This document shows, one piece after another, positions 1-11,076 of a DNA stretch of 64,000 nucleotides. Source of the DNA: Ligustrum vulgare (lineage: Eukaryota > Streptophyta > Magnoliopsida > Lamiales > Oleaceae); NCBI GenBank assembly GCA_963555705.1, contig OY743186.1, positions 39,419,241-39,483,240 on the forward strand. Direction: 5' to 3'. Below the pieces are notes generated by a model. That model was not told where the DNA came from. It searched no databases and saw only the letters and a list, made by a program, of their open reading frames with translations. Made by a program: the position numbers and the translations under genes. Position 1 is the first letter of the stretch. Every line of letters begins with the position of its first letter.

Positions 1-295
1 GGCTTCCAGTTTCAACTCAGATACAGGTCTTAAACGGAGAACAAGTGTAGTAGTATTCTTAAGATATATCAATATTCTCTTACAGGCTTGCCAATGCTTT
101 ACAGTTGGAGCATGCAGAAACTGACTAAGTTTATTCAAAGCAAAAGAAATGTCTGGTCTTGTCATTGTCAAGTATTGCAAGGCACCCACAGTGGATCTAT
201 AGAGTGTTGGTGACTCAAATATAGCACTATCTTCCAGAAAAAGTTTTTGATTGGTACACATAGGTGTATCACACCCTGTTTGCACCAAGCATTTT
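1..295 (-). pseudogene. Ty1/copia RT C-terminus and start of RNase H, broken
   Basis: Reading leftward on the minus strand, this continues the reverse transcriptase upstream of it. After a stop next to position 296 the frame changes, and the copia-typical stretch with RSTVGALQYLTMTRPDIS and the following Leu-rich helix can be read. The stop and frame change show that the polyprotein is broken here. The rest of RNase H and the 3' LTR lie beyond the left edge of the window. Confidence 0.8.
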
Positions 296-1080
296 TTATT
301 TAGCCAAGAGATCATGAATGTACTTGGTTTGAGTCAAAAACATTCCCGAATCATCTCTGTTGGCTTCAAGTCCTAGAAAGAACTTCACTGGCCCAAGTAT
401 TTTCAAGGCAAATTGTTGATTCAGATCATTCACCACTTTAAACACAAGTTTCTGATTTGAACCAGTAATAAGAATATCATCCACATAAACTAGAACAAAA
501 ATATGCGCTCTATCATGAAAATAGATAAACAGGCTAGTGTCAGATACAGAACTCGTAAAGCCCCAAGCAAGTAAAGCATGTTTCAGCTTTTCAAACCAGG
601 CTCTAGGTGCCTGTTTGAGACCATACAAGGCTTTTTGAAGTTTACAGACATGATTAGGACATGTTTTATCAACAAAACCATCAGGATGATCCATGTATAC
701 AGTTTCAACCAAGTCACCATTTAGAAAAGTATTATTAACATCAACTTGTTGAATGTCCCAGCCATAAGAAACAACCAGTGTTAAAACAATTCTGATTGTT
801 GAGGGCTTTATAACAGGACTAAAAGTTTCAAAATAATCAATCCCAGGTGTCTGTTGAAACCCCTTAGCTACTAGACGTGCTTTATATCTTTCAATTGACC
901 CATCATGTTTATACTTCACTTTGAAGACCCACTTATTTCCCACAACATGCATAGAATCTGTCTTGGGAACAAGACTCCAGGTGTTATTGTTCTGTAAGGC
1001 TAAAAATTCAGTTTGCATGGCATCAACCCACTTAGGATCAGATAAGGCTTCCCTTACTGATGTTGGTTCAGCTGGCTGAC
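296..1080 (-). pseudogene. Ty1/copia reverse transcriptase domain
   Basis: The reverse transcriptase copies element RNA into cDNA inside virus-like particles. The frame is open from about 1080 to 296. It begins with the family-typical linker reading SDPKWVDAMQTEF, then NNTWSLVP, KARLVAKGF, DYFETFSPV, LYGLKQAPRAW and the catalytic LVYVDDILITG (YVDD box). Copia-type order (integrase before RT) is clear from the neighbours. The frame ends early at a stop codon, and the linker on its other side is also frame-shifted, so this is a domain fossil within a dead polyprotein, although the RT core itself looks conserved. Confidence 0.9.
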
Positions 1081-2025
1081 TTAAGACAGTAGTAAAGGCA
1101 AATTATTTAGGTTTGAATATTCCAGATTTTGATCTGGTTTGCATATGGTGAAGAGTTCTTGTAGAATCAATCAAAGAATCATGAGATAATGAGTTTTGTT
1201 GAGAGTTTTCAGAGTGATTTTCAGGTTGTTTTGGAAGACTGGAAGAACTGGAATGGACATTATGGGTGATGGATTTTGTGGAGAGGCTGTAGAATGATTT
1301 TCAAGTTGTCTGGAAAGACTGTAAGGGCTGGAATGCATATCAGGAGATGATTCTCTGAAGTTGGTTGGATTGCTAGAAGCATGACTCTCATCAGTAGATG
1401 TGTCCATATTAGCTGGAAACCAATTTGGACTAAATAATTGATTTTGAATGTGATCAGATTAACCTCTTTTAGGCTGAGATGAGAAATCAAAAGAAAATGG
1501 AAAATGTTGTTCATTAAATGTCACACTTTGGGCTATATATATTCTTCCACTAGAATGTAGACATCTATAGCCCTTGTGTTTGTTACTGTACCCAAGAAAG
1601 ACACATTGTGAAGTGTGAAAGTTGACTTTATTTCTGTTGTATGGTCTTAGAAAAGGATAGCAGGCACAACCAAAAACCTTGAGATGTTTATATGAAGGTT
1701 TACCCTTGAAGATGGCTTCAAAAGGAGTTTTGTTGGAAAGAGTGACAGTAGGTAGTCTGTTTATGAGAAATGTTCCAGTAACAAAAGCATCCCACCAGAA
1801 TTTTAAAGGCATGCTAGCTTGAGCTAAAAGAGTAATCCCAGTTTCTACTATGTGTCTATGTTTTCTTTCAGATTTGCCATTTTGTTGATGTGTATGAGGA
1901 CAAGGATGTCTGAAAACAATTCCTAGTTTGTGAAGAATGGGTTCTAATTTTCTGTATTCCCCACCCCAGTCAAACTGAATACATTTTATTTTCTTTTCAA
2001 ACTGTCTTTCTATGAATGATTGAAA
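1081..2025 (-). pseudogene. Ty1/copia integrase core/C-terminus and linker, disrupted
   Basis: This follows in frame after a nonsense codon (2026-2028). The integrase core continues with FDWGGEYR, HPHTHQQNGKSERKHRHIVE-like residues and MPLKFWWDAF, then the GKR-type C-terminal region with VFGCACYPFLRPYN and CVFLGYSNKHKGYRC. A stop near 1459 is followed by a Ser/Pro/Asn-rich linker (about 1171-1407) in a shifted frame, with two overlapping partly repeated stretches (SPQNPSPIM, SRQLENHS). Such a low-complexity spacer between integrase and RT is normal for the family. At least one stop and one frameshift make it non-functional. Confidence 0.85.
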
Positions 2026-3830
2026 CTATTGAAAGATGGATATGAGATCTGATTTGAGCTTCATGGGAAAAACCCAAGTGAAACGAGAATATTCATCAAT
2101 AAAATGAACATAGTATCTATATCCCTCTGTGGATTTGACAAGAGATGGACCCCAGACATCTGTATGTATGATGTCTAGAGGAGAGATGGCACATCTTTCA
2201 GATAAAGGAAAAGAAGATTGAGGTAATTTTCCATACTGGCAGGATTGACAAAAATCAACACAACATTGTATATCAACAGAAAAATTCAAAGAGTTCAGTA
2301 CAGATTTCAACACATGTTTATTCGGATGACCTAACCTTTGATGCCAAACATTTGCATCTACACTATTCAAAAACGTACAAACAAAAGCATATACAGAGTT
2401 CAAATGGTGTTGCAGAACAGAAGAATTATAATCGAAAATAGCAGAATCACATTTCTGAGAAGTAAGCATGTTGGACTTGGACATATCTAGCTGATAGAGG
2501 CCGTGCTTAAGCTTGCCTGGAAGGAGTACCAGCTTCGATTGTTTGTCCTTGAACACACAAGAATCATTTTCAAAAACAGCAATCAGATTATTTTCAGTTA
2601 AGAATTTTGAAAGACTAAGTGGATTTTTCTTCACTAAAGGTACACGTAGAATATTTCTGAGAACTAAAGGAGTTTGATATGTAGAGTGGAGTGTAGAAGA
2701 ACCAACATGAGTAATGGGAAGAGACTTACCATCTCCAATTGTGAGTTTACCTTTTCCTTTGTAGTCTGACCTTATCTCCAAATTTGTGAGGTCTGAGGTG
2801 ACATGATGAGAAGCTCCACTGTCAACATACCAAGCATCGTCATCCACAATTGCAGGAGAAGCTACATATGCCTGTGGTGTGGTCTGGTGTGAAAAGGCAC
2901 TTCCACCTCCTCGTCCATTGTTTCCTCTATTTGGAGGATAATTTCTATCTCCCTTGAATGAGGAATTAAATCGTTTGTAATACTGAAGAGCAGTATGTCC
3001 CATTTTCTCACATATCTGACACTGCAGATTCGATCTACCATTCCTTCCTCTTCCTCTACCAAAATTTTGACTGGATTGATTTGCATTAGTAGGGGACACG
3101 TATGATGACTGTCCTCTGAATCCTCTCTTGACATAATTTGCTGACGCACTCAGATCAAGTGTAGAAAGAGGGCACATCTGATCAATTTTCATTTCGTGTG
3201 TTTGCAGCAGGTATTGTGCATCTTGCAATGTGACCAATTCTCTGCGAGATACCAAGTTCACCACCACCGCATCATACTCAGAACCAAGCCCGCCTAAAAT
3301 ATACATCAACAAATCTTCATCACTAATAGGATGACCAAACATTGATAAAGTATCTGCAAAACCTTTCATCAATAGGAAGTAATCACTCATAGATCTATCC
3401 TCTTTCTTGGTAGATTGAAGTGTAGATCTAAGATGTAGGACACAGCCGACCACATGACCGAACATACTCTCAGTTATGGATCTGAGTAACCAACTCATGA
3501 CCAGCTGATCCATCTTCCTCCACATCGTGTAGGCAGAATTAGTTTGCCTAATTATTTCACCGGTTGTCTCAGATCTGATCTCGATATACTCGTTAGGACA
3601 GATTTGCATTCCAGTAACAAATCCTTCAAGTTCATATGCACGAAGAGTGGGTAAAATCTGAGATTTCCAGAAATTGTAATTGCTCCTTCCTAATTTAATA
3701 GAATCAGAAGAAGACATGGAAAGACACCAGACACTCCATTTGCAGTAGTGCTTCCGGAAACAAGAAGATTTCCAGCGAGAGTTTCACCGGTGGTAGAGTT
3801 TCCAGAGTCACCAGCATTCACGTTTGCCAT
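2026..3830 (-). pseudogene. Ty1/copia Gag, protease and N-terminal integrase
   Basis: The long open stretch (563 aa from the ATG at 3717) holds, in order, a UBN2/retrotran_gag-type Gag region, a zinc knuckle near residue 231 (CQIC-x4-H, but with Tyr where the last Cys should be), the aspartic protease motif WYVDSGASHHV near residue 295, and the integrase HHCC region (WHQRLGHP near 456, CQSCQYGK near 489) followed by HTDVWGP. A better-placed ATG at 3830, next to the PBS, opens an N-terminal Gag stretch beginning MANVNAGDSGNS. That frame is offset from the 3717 frame, so an indel has probably separated the true Gag start. The frame ends at a nonsense codon (2026-2028) inside integrase. Confidence 0.88.
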
Positions 3831-3831
3831 G

Positions 3832-3843
3832 GCTCTGATACCA
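3832..3843 (-). other. Primer binding site (tRNA-iMet) of the copia element
   Basis: On the minus strand this reads TGGTATCAGAGC, complementary to the 3' end of plant initiator tRNA-Met. It is 3 bases from the LTR end at 3847 and just upstream of the Gag ATG. Confidence 0.9.
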
Positions 3844-3846
3844 AGT

Positions 3847-4073
3847 TGAAAATCACAAACAAAAAACTACACAATATTTTGTGTTAGAGTTTGAGAGAAA
3901 GAGCAAGGAGAAAGTGGAAGAATCTGGAAATCTGTATTCACTAATGAAAAATGACCAGAAGTTGTAAGATATATACATGAAAAAAAGAAAACGTGTTTTC
4001 ATGAACTAGCAACTATAAATAATTACACTTTGTGTCTCAACTATCAAAAATATAAACTTGGTCCTTCTCAACA
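3847..4073 (-). mobile_element. 5' LTR (227 bp) of the Ty1/copia element
   Basis: On the minus strand the segment begins TGTTGAGAAGG and ends TTTTCA, directly before the PBS, so both TG and CA ends are present. The other LTR lies outside the window. Its outer edge is set by the TG rule and not by comparison with a partner. Confidence 0.7.
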
Positions 4074-4787
4074 CTATCCATGTAATTTTGTTGCATTAGC
4101 TCTATTTTACTTCTTAAGAGTGCAGAAGATTCGAGTCAAATGATCTTTCAAGAAGTTTTGGGTCGATATGAAGTATGAAGAGTCCTCAAGCTGAATTGAA
4201 CTTTACATAGAGCTAGACTTGTGTATTGGAAGGAAATCCATGCTGGGGATCCAACATTATCAGAGGTTGATTACTGGATATAGTGATTTATTGCTTTGCA
4301 AGACTGCAACTGAGGAAACCAGCTTATCTTTGGTGTAGTATAGAATTATCGATGGATGGGTACATTGTTCGAGTGGATTCTAAGTTTCACGGCAATTAAT
4401 GCCTGGACGATTTCTAGATACTCCACCTCCGATAGCTGGGACACCAGAACGAATGCTCGTGAATCCCTTAAATTGGCTTCCTAAGTTGGTGAGATTGTCA
4501 ATTACCTCGTATTTTGAATGATGTTGCCATTATTGGGATGGTCCCTTCCAGGGGCGGTCTCGATAATTTTCTGGTCTAAATGTATACTTTATATTTTATA
4601 ACGAAAAAGTTCCTACCAAAAGCAATTTTTTTTTTTTTTTTTAATTTTGGGTTAAGTTTACACTGCACATGTCACTTTAATTGCAAGACAAGATGCAATC
4701 AAAGCGGGCTGGCACCATTTTTAAACAAGAAATTACTTACATCCCTACTTTTAAAAAACTAAATTCAAATATAAGTTGAAGCTTATA
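4074..4787. other. Unassigned flank with an orphan hAT-like end
   Basis: No convincing gene is seen. The first 450 bases have mixed composition and short open stretches but no motif I recognise. At 4549 a CAGGGGCGG sequence matches the terminal sequence of the two hAT elements further right, but I find no partner end. A T-tract follows at 4627-4642. Confidence 0.4.
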
Positions 4788-5681
4788 TGACGCGATCCCG
4801 GTCGGGGAATCTCGTCGAACACGCGGAATAACGAAATTTAAAACCCTAGGAAAGATCTAAATCAGATCTGACACGAAAAATAACAAGAACACGAATAATT
4901 GAACAGAAATTAAAAGATAGATTGACGATAGGACCTTGACCCAAGATTCACGACGCAAGAAATTGACGATGCGGAATCGAGATCCAAGGTTTTCGAAACA
5001 CCACAAGGACTTGTCAATTTCCTTGATAAGATTCTAATCGGACACGCCACAAATATTCTCGCGAATATTTGATAAGTACAACGCCACAAATATTTCCACA
5101 ATATTTGATAGGTCGGATTTGTTCTTGAAGAACACAAAAGGGACTCCTCAACCTTTCAATTGGAGAAAACTCTCTCAACTATATTAATATCAAAATCAAT
5201 CTTAACTGTTTTTACAATGAATTGAAAAGCGTATAAATAAGCAAAATAACCTAGCATCTAATTTACTCAAAATAGAATTCTAATTATGCTAAAATTCTAA
5301 AATAGGAAAATAACCTAAAATAATAAAAGGAAATAAAATAATTAAGAAATCCGGAAAATCTTGAATTACGGCCGTGAATATATCTCTTACGGTCGTAATG
5401 AACATTCTGTCTCAATCTTCAATTAGCTGTTACGGCCGTGATCAATATGTTACGGCCGTGATCAATTTCAATTTCATTTTTACGGCCGTGAGGAATATCT
5501 TTACGGCCGTAAAGAGTGTTCTGCCTGTTTTTGCCTTATTGTTTGATTTCCTGCCTCGGCTCGATCCTTTCGCCTTCTCGGCTCGACCCTAACACGGAAC
5601 TTGCTCCGTTTTGCACGTAGATCACTATCATATTGCCGATGGCTCGACTTCGCCCTTCGATGCCTGGTCCGGATCACATCA
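4788..5681. mobile_element. Solo LTR (894 bp) with TTATA target duplication
   Basis: The segment starts TGACGCGATC and ends GATCACATCA, so it has TG/CA ends with partly mirrored termini. It is bracketed by the 5-bp direct repeat TTATA (4783-4787 and 5682-5686). It has no internal coding domain or second LTR, which fits LTR-LTR recombination. The superfamily is not determinable. It contains a cluster of short GC-rich palindromic motifs (see 5366-5512). Confidence 0.8.
5366..5512. repeat. Six copies of TTACGGCCGT(G/A)A in the solo LTR
   Basis: Copies lie at 5366, 5387 (one base changed, ggTcg), 5430, 5450, 5480 and 5501. Each contains the palindrome ACGGCCGT. Spacing is irregular at 20-43 bp, so this is a motif cluster and not a simple tandem repeat. 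A regulatory role in the LTR (protein binding or methylation target) is possible but only inferred. Confidence 0.8.
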
Positions 5682-5814
5682 TTATATAAATTCAAATATC
5701 AGGTTGAATCAAAATTTTTATTTTTATTACTAATTAATAAATTAAAAGAATTTAAAATTAAATTAATTATTCAACCACATCTCAATACATCACTTCAAAC
5801 CATAATTCCATTAT

Positions 5815-5815
<1 letters not shown>

Positions 5816-5874
<59 letters not shown>
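5816..5874. repeat. Compound microsatellite (CT)n(CA)n
   Basis: An uninterrupted CT dinucleotide run passes directly into a CA run. Confidence 0.98.
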
Positions 5875-5875
<1 letters not shown>

Positions 5876-6960
5876 AGTGGTGGAACCCTCACCACACGGC
5901 CACAACCTCTCTCGACGGCGCACTTACCCACAACAATAAAATTTTTGAATCGAAAATTTCAGGCTGGGGAAGGGGCTCTACTAATCTCAGGAACCATTTT
6001 ATTGATGACGTCGTTACAAAATTCCGGCAGCAGCGACGTCGCGCGCAATGGTGCTCGCAGGGGGTGACTCCACAACCAGTTGATCAGAATGTGATAGAGG
6101 AAGCCGAGTCTCGATTGTGGTTCAATCTGTGGCTTTTCCCAACTGTGGTGAAATTGGTGATTTTGCAAGCTGTAGGCAACGGTTATAAGGTTGCTATATT
6201 GTGGATTGGGGTTATGGTTTGGTGAATGATATTGTTGGTGTGATCAAAGTAGGGGTCGTGGTTGGTGGCTTCATTGTATCTGTTTTCTCTTCATCGCATT
6301 TGTTTTTCGTGCGGAGGCTATAGTGTGGTGCGAGGTTGGCGATGGCAGTGTATATGCTAGTCATAGCGGCAGTGCTTCAAATCTGGTTGTGTTGGTGGCT
6401 GTGGTTTCTGGTTGCAATTGACGGTGGTGGTATGGTTCATGGTGGCATTGGTGGTGTTCACAGTGTGGTGGTGTGTGACTGTGTGAGCTGAGACGATGGT
6501 AGGTGGTGGTGATGGTTTTGGTTGGGAAGGGTAGTGGTTGTGGTTGGTAATGGTTTGGTGTTGGCAGACGCTAGTGGGCAGTGCTGGAGGGCCGGTGCTA
6601 GTGAATGGTTGTGGTTTGGTGTTGACAATGGATGGTTGTGGTGGTGGTTGGGGAGGGGCGGCTGTTGTGGTAGTATTGTTGGGTGTGGGTCGAATGGTGG
6701 TTGTGGGTGTAAGATAAAGATTGATTGTGACTAAATATTTGTAATTGTGACCTAATAATTTGATAATCGTTTGTGACCTCAAAATATCACAGGTTATATT
6801 AATTTGACATTTGTGATATATTGATTTTATAATCTGTGACCTTGAAATTAGTTTGTGATTTAAAACAATTGTTATTGTGATCTAAAAATAAGTCTAATTT
6901 GTGACTTTTGAAATTATCTTGTGACCTAAAAAAATTGTTTTTTGTGACTTGAAATATACA
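5875..6960. other. GGTGG-rich stretch followed by TGTGAC-rich DNA, no supported gene
   Basis: Bases 6160-6720 are strongly G/T-biased with many GGTGGTNGTGG runs, giving spurious long open frames on both strands. From about 6720 to 6960 the motif TTGTGACC or TTGTGATT recurs every 25-40 bp in AT-rich DNA. A GC-richer piece at 5960-6160 might be an old exon fragment but no domain is recognised. A similar two-part layout is found at 27780-28660. Confidence 0.4.
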
Positions 6961-8050
6961 GTGTGTGAGACATTAATATAAATAATTAATAAATCATTTT
7001 AATTACTAAATTTATTCAATTAATCTTAATTACAACCTGATTTTTGAAATTATACATATTTAATCTCATTTTTGAAATATGTATTTTTAAATACCTTATT
7101 TATGTATTATTCCCATTTTTAAATTTAATTTTATATATATATATATTGCTTATTCTTTCATTTCAATTTTTAGTCTCTGTTTGACAAACATGTTTAAAAA
7201 CAAGATTTTCTCAACACAATTTCCTAAATCACTTTTCCACCACGCATTTTCTGTTCACTTTTTAACCACATATTTTACCTAGAAAACATAAAAAACATAT
7301 TTTTGAATACAAAGCTTTTACATAGAGCCTTAACTTTTTTTTTTCTTTATATTTAAATTTTTGTAATTTGGTCTTTTGTAATGTGTCATTCTTATATTTT
7401 ATTTTTGTCATAATAATTCTTAATACAAGTACAAATTTAAATTTCGATCACACAAAAAAAATTTACAAATCATATTATTTGAAATAGTAAATTTTTCAAA
7501 ATGTAATGTTAAAAGTAGATATTTTTTTTTAGTTTGTGTGTAGATTATTTTATTGATAAAATGTGATAAAAAATGAGTTTTGAAAAAAATGACGTTTTTG
7601 AATAAGTGTAGAGAAAATGTGTGTAGTTAAAAAAAAGTTTAAGAAATTATGTTATTTATAAATTAATTTATAAATTGTAATAATTGCATTAAAAAACATA
7701 AGCTTATATCTATACTTACTATATTTTAAAGCAACAAAGTATGACCAACAGTTGACTTCAATTTCCAATCTAAACAATTTTTTTTTTTTTTTTTAAACTT
7801 TACGTAGCACACATGTGTGCTCATTAATTGCTTGTAAAGCAATTTGTGTCCGCCTTTTTTTTTTTGTCTTATTTTTTCATTTCGTTTATTTTTCTTTTTA
7901 ACTTTTTTATCTTGCTATGTATATTTTTGTAATGTGTCATTCTTATCTTTTATTTTGTCATAATAATTTTTAATACACATATAAGTATTAAGTTTCTATC
8001 ACACATTTTACAAAAAATTTACAAATCACATTATTTAAAGTAACGGGTTT
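6961..8050. repeat. AT-rich intergenic DNA with a dispersed-repeat copy
   Basis: No gene is seen. About 7440-7690 and the end of this stretch (8000-8050) match AT-rich sequence repeated at 23902-24200, 24290-24600 and 25900-26165, with shared phrases such as TAGATTATTTTATTGGTAAA and AAAATGAGTTTTGAAAAAAA. The LOG-carrying element was inserted into one of these copies. Confidence 0.6.
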
Positions 8051-8055
8051 CAAAT
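8051..8055. repeat. Target site duplication CAAAT (left)
   Basis: CAAAT is repeated directly after the last LTR at 23897-23901. Removing 8056-23901 restores a sequence resembling the paralogous repeat copies near 24311 and 25948 (GGTCTCAAACAGGGGG type), which act as empty sites. Confidence 0.9.
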
Positions 8056-8569
8056 TGTGACGACCCGAATTCTCTTCCATTCGAGTGCCACTAAAAGTGA
8101 CTCATATCATATTATCGAGACTTAAATAGTAATGTAAAATTATTCAAAAGAATAATTAGAATCCCATAATTTTATTTGTGAATAAAAATAGAACATAATT
8201 TTCTTACATAAAGTTCAACATAATTATCTCATCAATCTTAACCACTTTTGCCACTTCCATGTTGACCGCCTCGAACCTTCAATTATCTGAAAATGGTAAA
8301 TATCGTGGAGTGAGATTTATAAAATCCCAGTAAGTATACCAAGCATAAATTTTCTTTTGAAAGCATATGGATCATTTTCATCATAACATAGGATAGGATC
8401 GAAATACTCATAAACATAGGGAGACACAAGAATTTTACCGAACTTAAATGGCAAGAATTCTTATGTGTAGCGCTACTAAACTCCGGTCCCCTTAGCATAA
8501 TCATAAACATATCATATGGAACCCATAACAATCTTGTGAGATTGATTTCATAGCAATGATCCAAACATT

Positions 8570-9184
8570 TTCATAAAAACATAAGATATACTTACTTGTC
8601 ATAAAAACATACTTACTTTTCATAAAAACATAAGGTGTATTTACCTTTCATAAAAACATACTTACTTTTCATAAAAACATAAGATATATTTACTTGCCAT
8701 AAAAACATACTTACTTTTCATAAAAACATAAGGTGTATTTACCTTTCATAAAAACATACTTACTTTTCATAAAAACATAAGATATACTTACTTGTCATAA
8801 AAACATACTTACTTTTCATAAAAACATAAGGTGTATTTACCTTTCATAAAAACATACTTACTTTTCATAAAAACATAAGATATACTTACTTGTCATAAAA
8901 ACATACTTACTTTTCATAAAAACATAAGGTGTATTTACCTTTCATAAAAACATACTTACTTTTCATAAAAACATAAGATATACTTACTTGTCATAAAAAC
9001 ATACTTACTTTTCATAAAAACATAAGGTGTATTTACCTTTCATAAAAACATACTTACTTTTCATAAAAACATAAGATATACTTACTTGTCATAAAAACAT
9101 ACTTACTTTTCATAAAAACATAAGGTGTATTTACCTTTCATAAAAACATACTTACTTTTCATAAAAATATAAGATATACTTACC
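8570..9184. repeat. About 97-bp tandem array inside LTR 1
   Basis: The unit alternates CATAAAAACATAAGGTGTAT and CATAAAAACATAAGATATAC blocks separated by CATACTTACTTTT. There are about six units, with the same array at about 15420-16033 and 22273-22885. LTRs 4 and 5 have only a short degenerate version (about 53850-54115 and 60747-61013), so this array expanded in the left cluster or shrank in the right copy. Confidence 0.9.
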
Positions 9185-9410
9185 TTTTAAAAGATTAAAA
9201 TGAAGTGTAGTAGTAAATGGACCAAAACTTTCTTGACCACCTTGAATTTCTCTTACTTGTGGATTTTGTCAAGAGATTGGAAATAAGTGTATATGTGTAG
9301 AGTTGTGTGTAAAAGAGATGGGTTTAAATAGATGTATAAAGTTGGCATATTGTAAACATAATCATTCAATTCTATTAATTTTAACACATCCTTTTCTTAA
9401 AGTAAAGCAC

Positions 9411-9900
9411 CATTCATATACTTTTCCATATTTATACAAATAATATGCTCTTCATGATTATATATAATGGAGTCTTATCAATCATTCATATACTTTTCCA
9501 TATTTATACAAATATTATGCTCTTCATGATTATATATAATGGAGTCTTATCAATCATTCATATACTTTTCCATATTTATACAAATATTATGCTCTTCATG
9601 ATTATATATAATGGAGTCTTATCAATCATTCATATACTTTTCCATATTTATACAAATATTATGCTCTTCATGATTATATATAATGGAGTATATAAATCAT
9701 TCATATACTTTTCCATATTTATACAAATATTATGCTCTTCATGATTATATATAATGGAGTCTTATCAATCATTCATATACTTTTCCATATTTATACAAAT
9801 ATTATGCTCTTCATGATTATATATAATGGAGTATATAAATCATTCATATACTTTTCCATATTTATACAAATATTATGCTCTTCATGATTACATATAATGG
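9411..9900. repeat. About 72-bp tandem array inside LTR 1
   Basis: Units begin ATTCATATACTTTTCCATAT and end with either AGTCTTATCAATC or AGTATATAAATC. The order of the two variants differs between LTR 1 and LTRs 2/3 (about 16261-16748 and 23113-23600). LTRs 4/5 carry about ten units (54344-55090 and 61242-61987). Open frames within it are artefacts of the repeat. Confidence 0.9.
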
Positions 9901-10195
9901 AACCTCTCATGCTTGCATATATTTTCTTAATTTAAATAATAAAAGTAATTTTTGTACAAATAAATATTGGGATAACATTGAATTAAGTACTTAGACTTAA
10001 TATACTTTAAATCAAGAGAATGGAGATATTTTTAGAAATTCGGAATTTAATTTAAAATCGAACGATCTCGATTATTTCTTGACTTGGCTATACGAATACG
10101 TCGTGGCGTTAACTTAATAAAAATGGGTGAAATAGTAGCGACACGATTTTCTATTAAAATAATTATTAATCGCGTAAAAATTCTTGGTCGCTACA

Positions 10196-10210
10196 AACTT
10201 ACCCCCTTAA
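10196..10210 (-). other. Polypurine tract, copy 1
   Basis: On the minus strand this reads TTAAGGGGGTAAGTT, immediately before the LTR start TGTAGCGACC. This is the expected site of plus-strand priming. It is also found at 17044-17058 and 55407-55421. Confidence 0.8.
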
Positions 10211-10440
10211 AATAATTTCGTCCTCGAAATTAATCTTACTTGATCTTATGATTTCTGAACACTTAATCAGAATCTCTTCTTCTTCTTATGTAGCATCATC
10301 GCTACCATATTTAACCCAACCATATTTAACCCACTGGACTTTGACTAAATGCATCAATTTGTTTTCTTAAGACATGGACTTTTCTATCAATAATAGACAT
10401 ATGTCTACTCATAAATTCTTCTGAATCAAAATGAAAATTC
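10199..10440 (-). pseudogene. Relic of Ty3/gypsy pol end (integrase tail/chromodomain), copy 1
   Basis: The minus-strand translation gives, across frameshifts and a stop, IIDRKVHVLRK, then VQWVKYG, SDDAT-stop-EEEIL, and finally INFEDEIILRG followed by the stop in the PPT. This order (ILDR-x-LRN, VKVLWRNH-like, EEATWE-like, F-x-DE-x-x-LRGG) is the C-terminal end of chromovirus integrase in plant Ty3/gypsy elements, recognised by pattern. It identifies the lineage of this otherwise gene-less element. A short local duplication of WVKYG is visible. Confidence 0.75.
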
Positions 10441-11076
10441 CCAATCGTATGTGATATTTCATCATATCTTGTAGTATTCATGTAACTTGTCATTTATCAT
10501 CGTATCATGTGACCTCAAATATTCGTATTAATATCTCTAAAATTTCAATAAATCTTTACTAACATATCATACCATAATAATTTGTCATTTCTTCTTATCA
10601 CCAAATATCCCAAAATAATTAAAACGATTACCTGAATATTCTCTATGTAATATACCCAAACATGTTATTCACATATCAACATAATCATCAGTTTATCTTT
10701 CCAATATTTGTAACCCAAAATTTCTGCAAAATTCAATAAACAAATATCTCCCAAATAATTAAAATTCTTAACTCAAATATCATAACATTTCCCGTAAGGT
10801 ATTCCTTTCACTTGCACAAACTTATTAATCCTGATTCAATACAGTCCTTATTTCACTTTCACGTATCCCCGTATTATTTCTATACCTTGATTATTATATC
10901 AAAATATCAGTACCCAAAATCCAAGAAAATATTCCATATCTCAAATCCCGTCATCATCAAATCTTCCTTTTATCAAGAAAGTAAACGGCGCATAAACTCT
11001 TGTTCCCTCTTTTCCATTATTCTATTCCGCGCTTTCTTGCTGGAATCAATATCACGCGGATTCCCTCCGATCCTTA

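Larger units (their letters stand above)
8056..10195 (-). mobile_element. LTR 1 of the tandem LOG-carrying Ty3/gypsy-type element
   Basis: This 2,140-bp LTR begins TGTGACGACCCG and ends GGTCGCTACA on the plus strand. The PPT lies just beyond its right edge, so on the minus-strand element it is a 3' LTR. It contains two tandem arrays (about 8570-9184 and 9411-9900). A 93-codon open frame on the minus strand (8283-8564) is not kept in frame in LTRs 4 and 5, so I do not call it coding. Confidence 0.93.

Noticed and set aside
6357..6782. 141-codon Thr/Pro/His-rich minus-strand frame and the Gly/Trp-rich plus-strand frame
   Set aside because: Low-complexity GGTGG DNA gives open frames on both strands; no start context or domain.
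8283..8564. 93-codon minus-strand frame in the LTR, repeated at 15132-15413 and 21985-22266
   Set aside because: The counterparts in LTRs 4 and 5 have indels that change the frame and the C-terminus, and the sequence is LTR regulatory/R-region-like. Identity among LTRs 1-3 reflects recent duplication.
9445..9744. 99-codon frame MLFMIIYNGV repeated, and the 75-codon forms at 16294 and 23147
   Set aside because: It is only the 72-bp tandem array read through; unit length is a multiple of three, so an open frame is automatic.
9411..9900. A CRISPR-like array
   Set aside because: Units are contiguous 72-bp tandem repeats without unique spacers, in a plant LTR.
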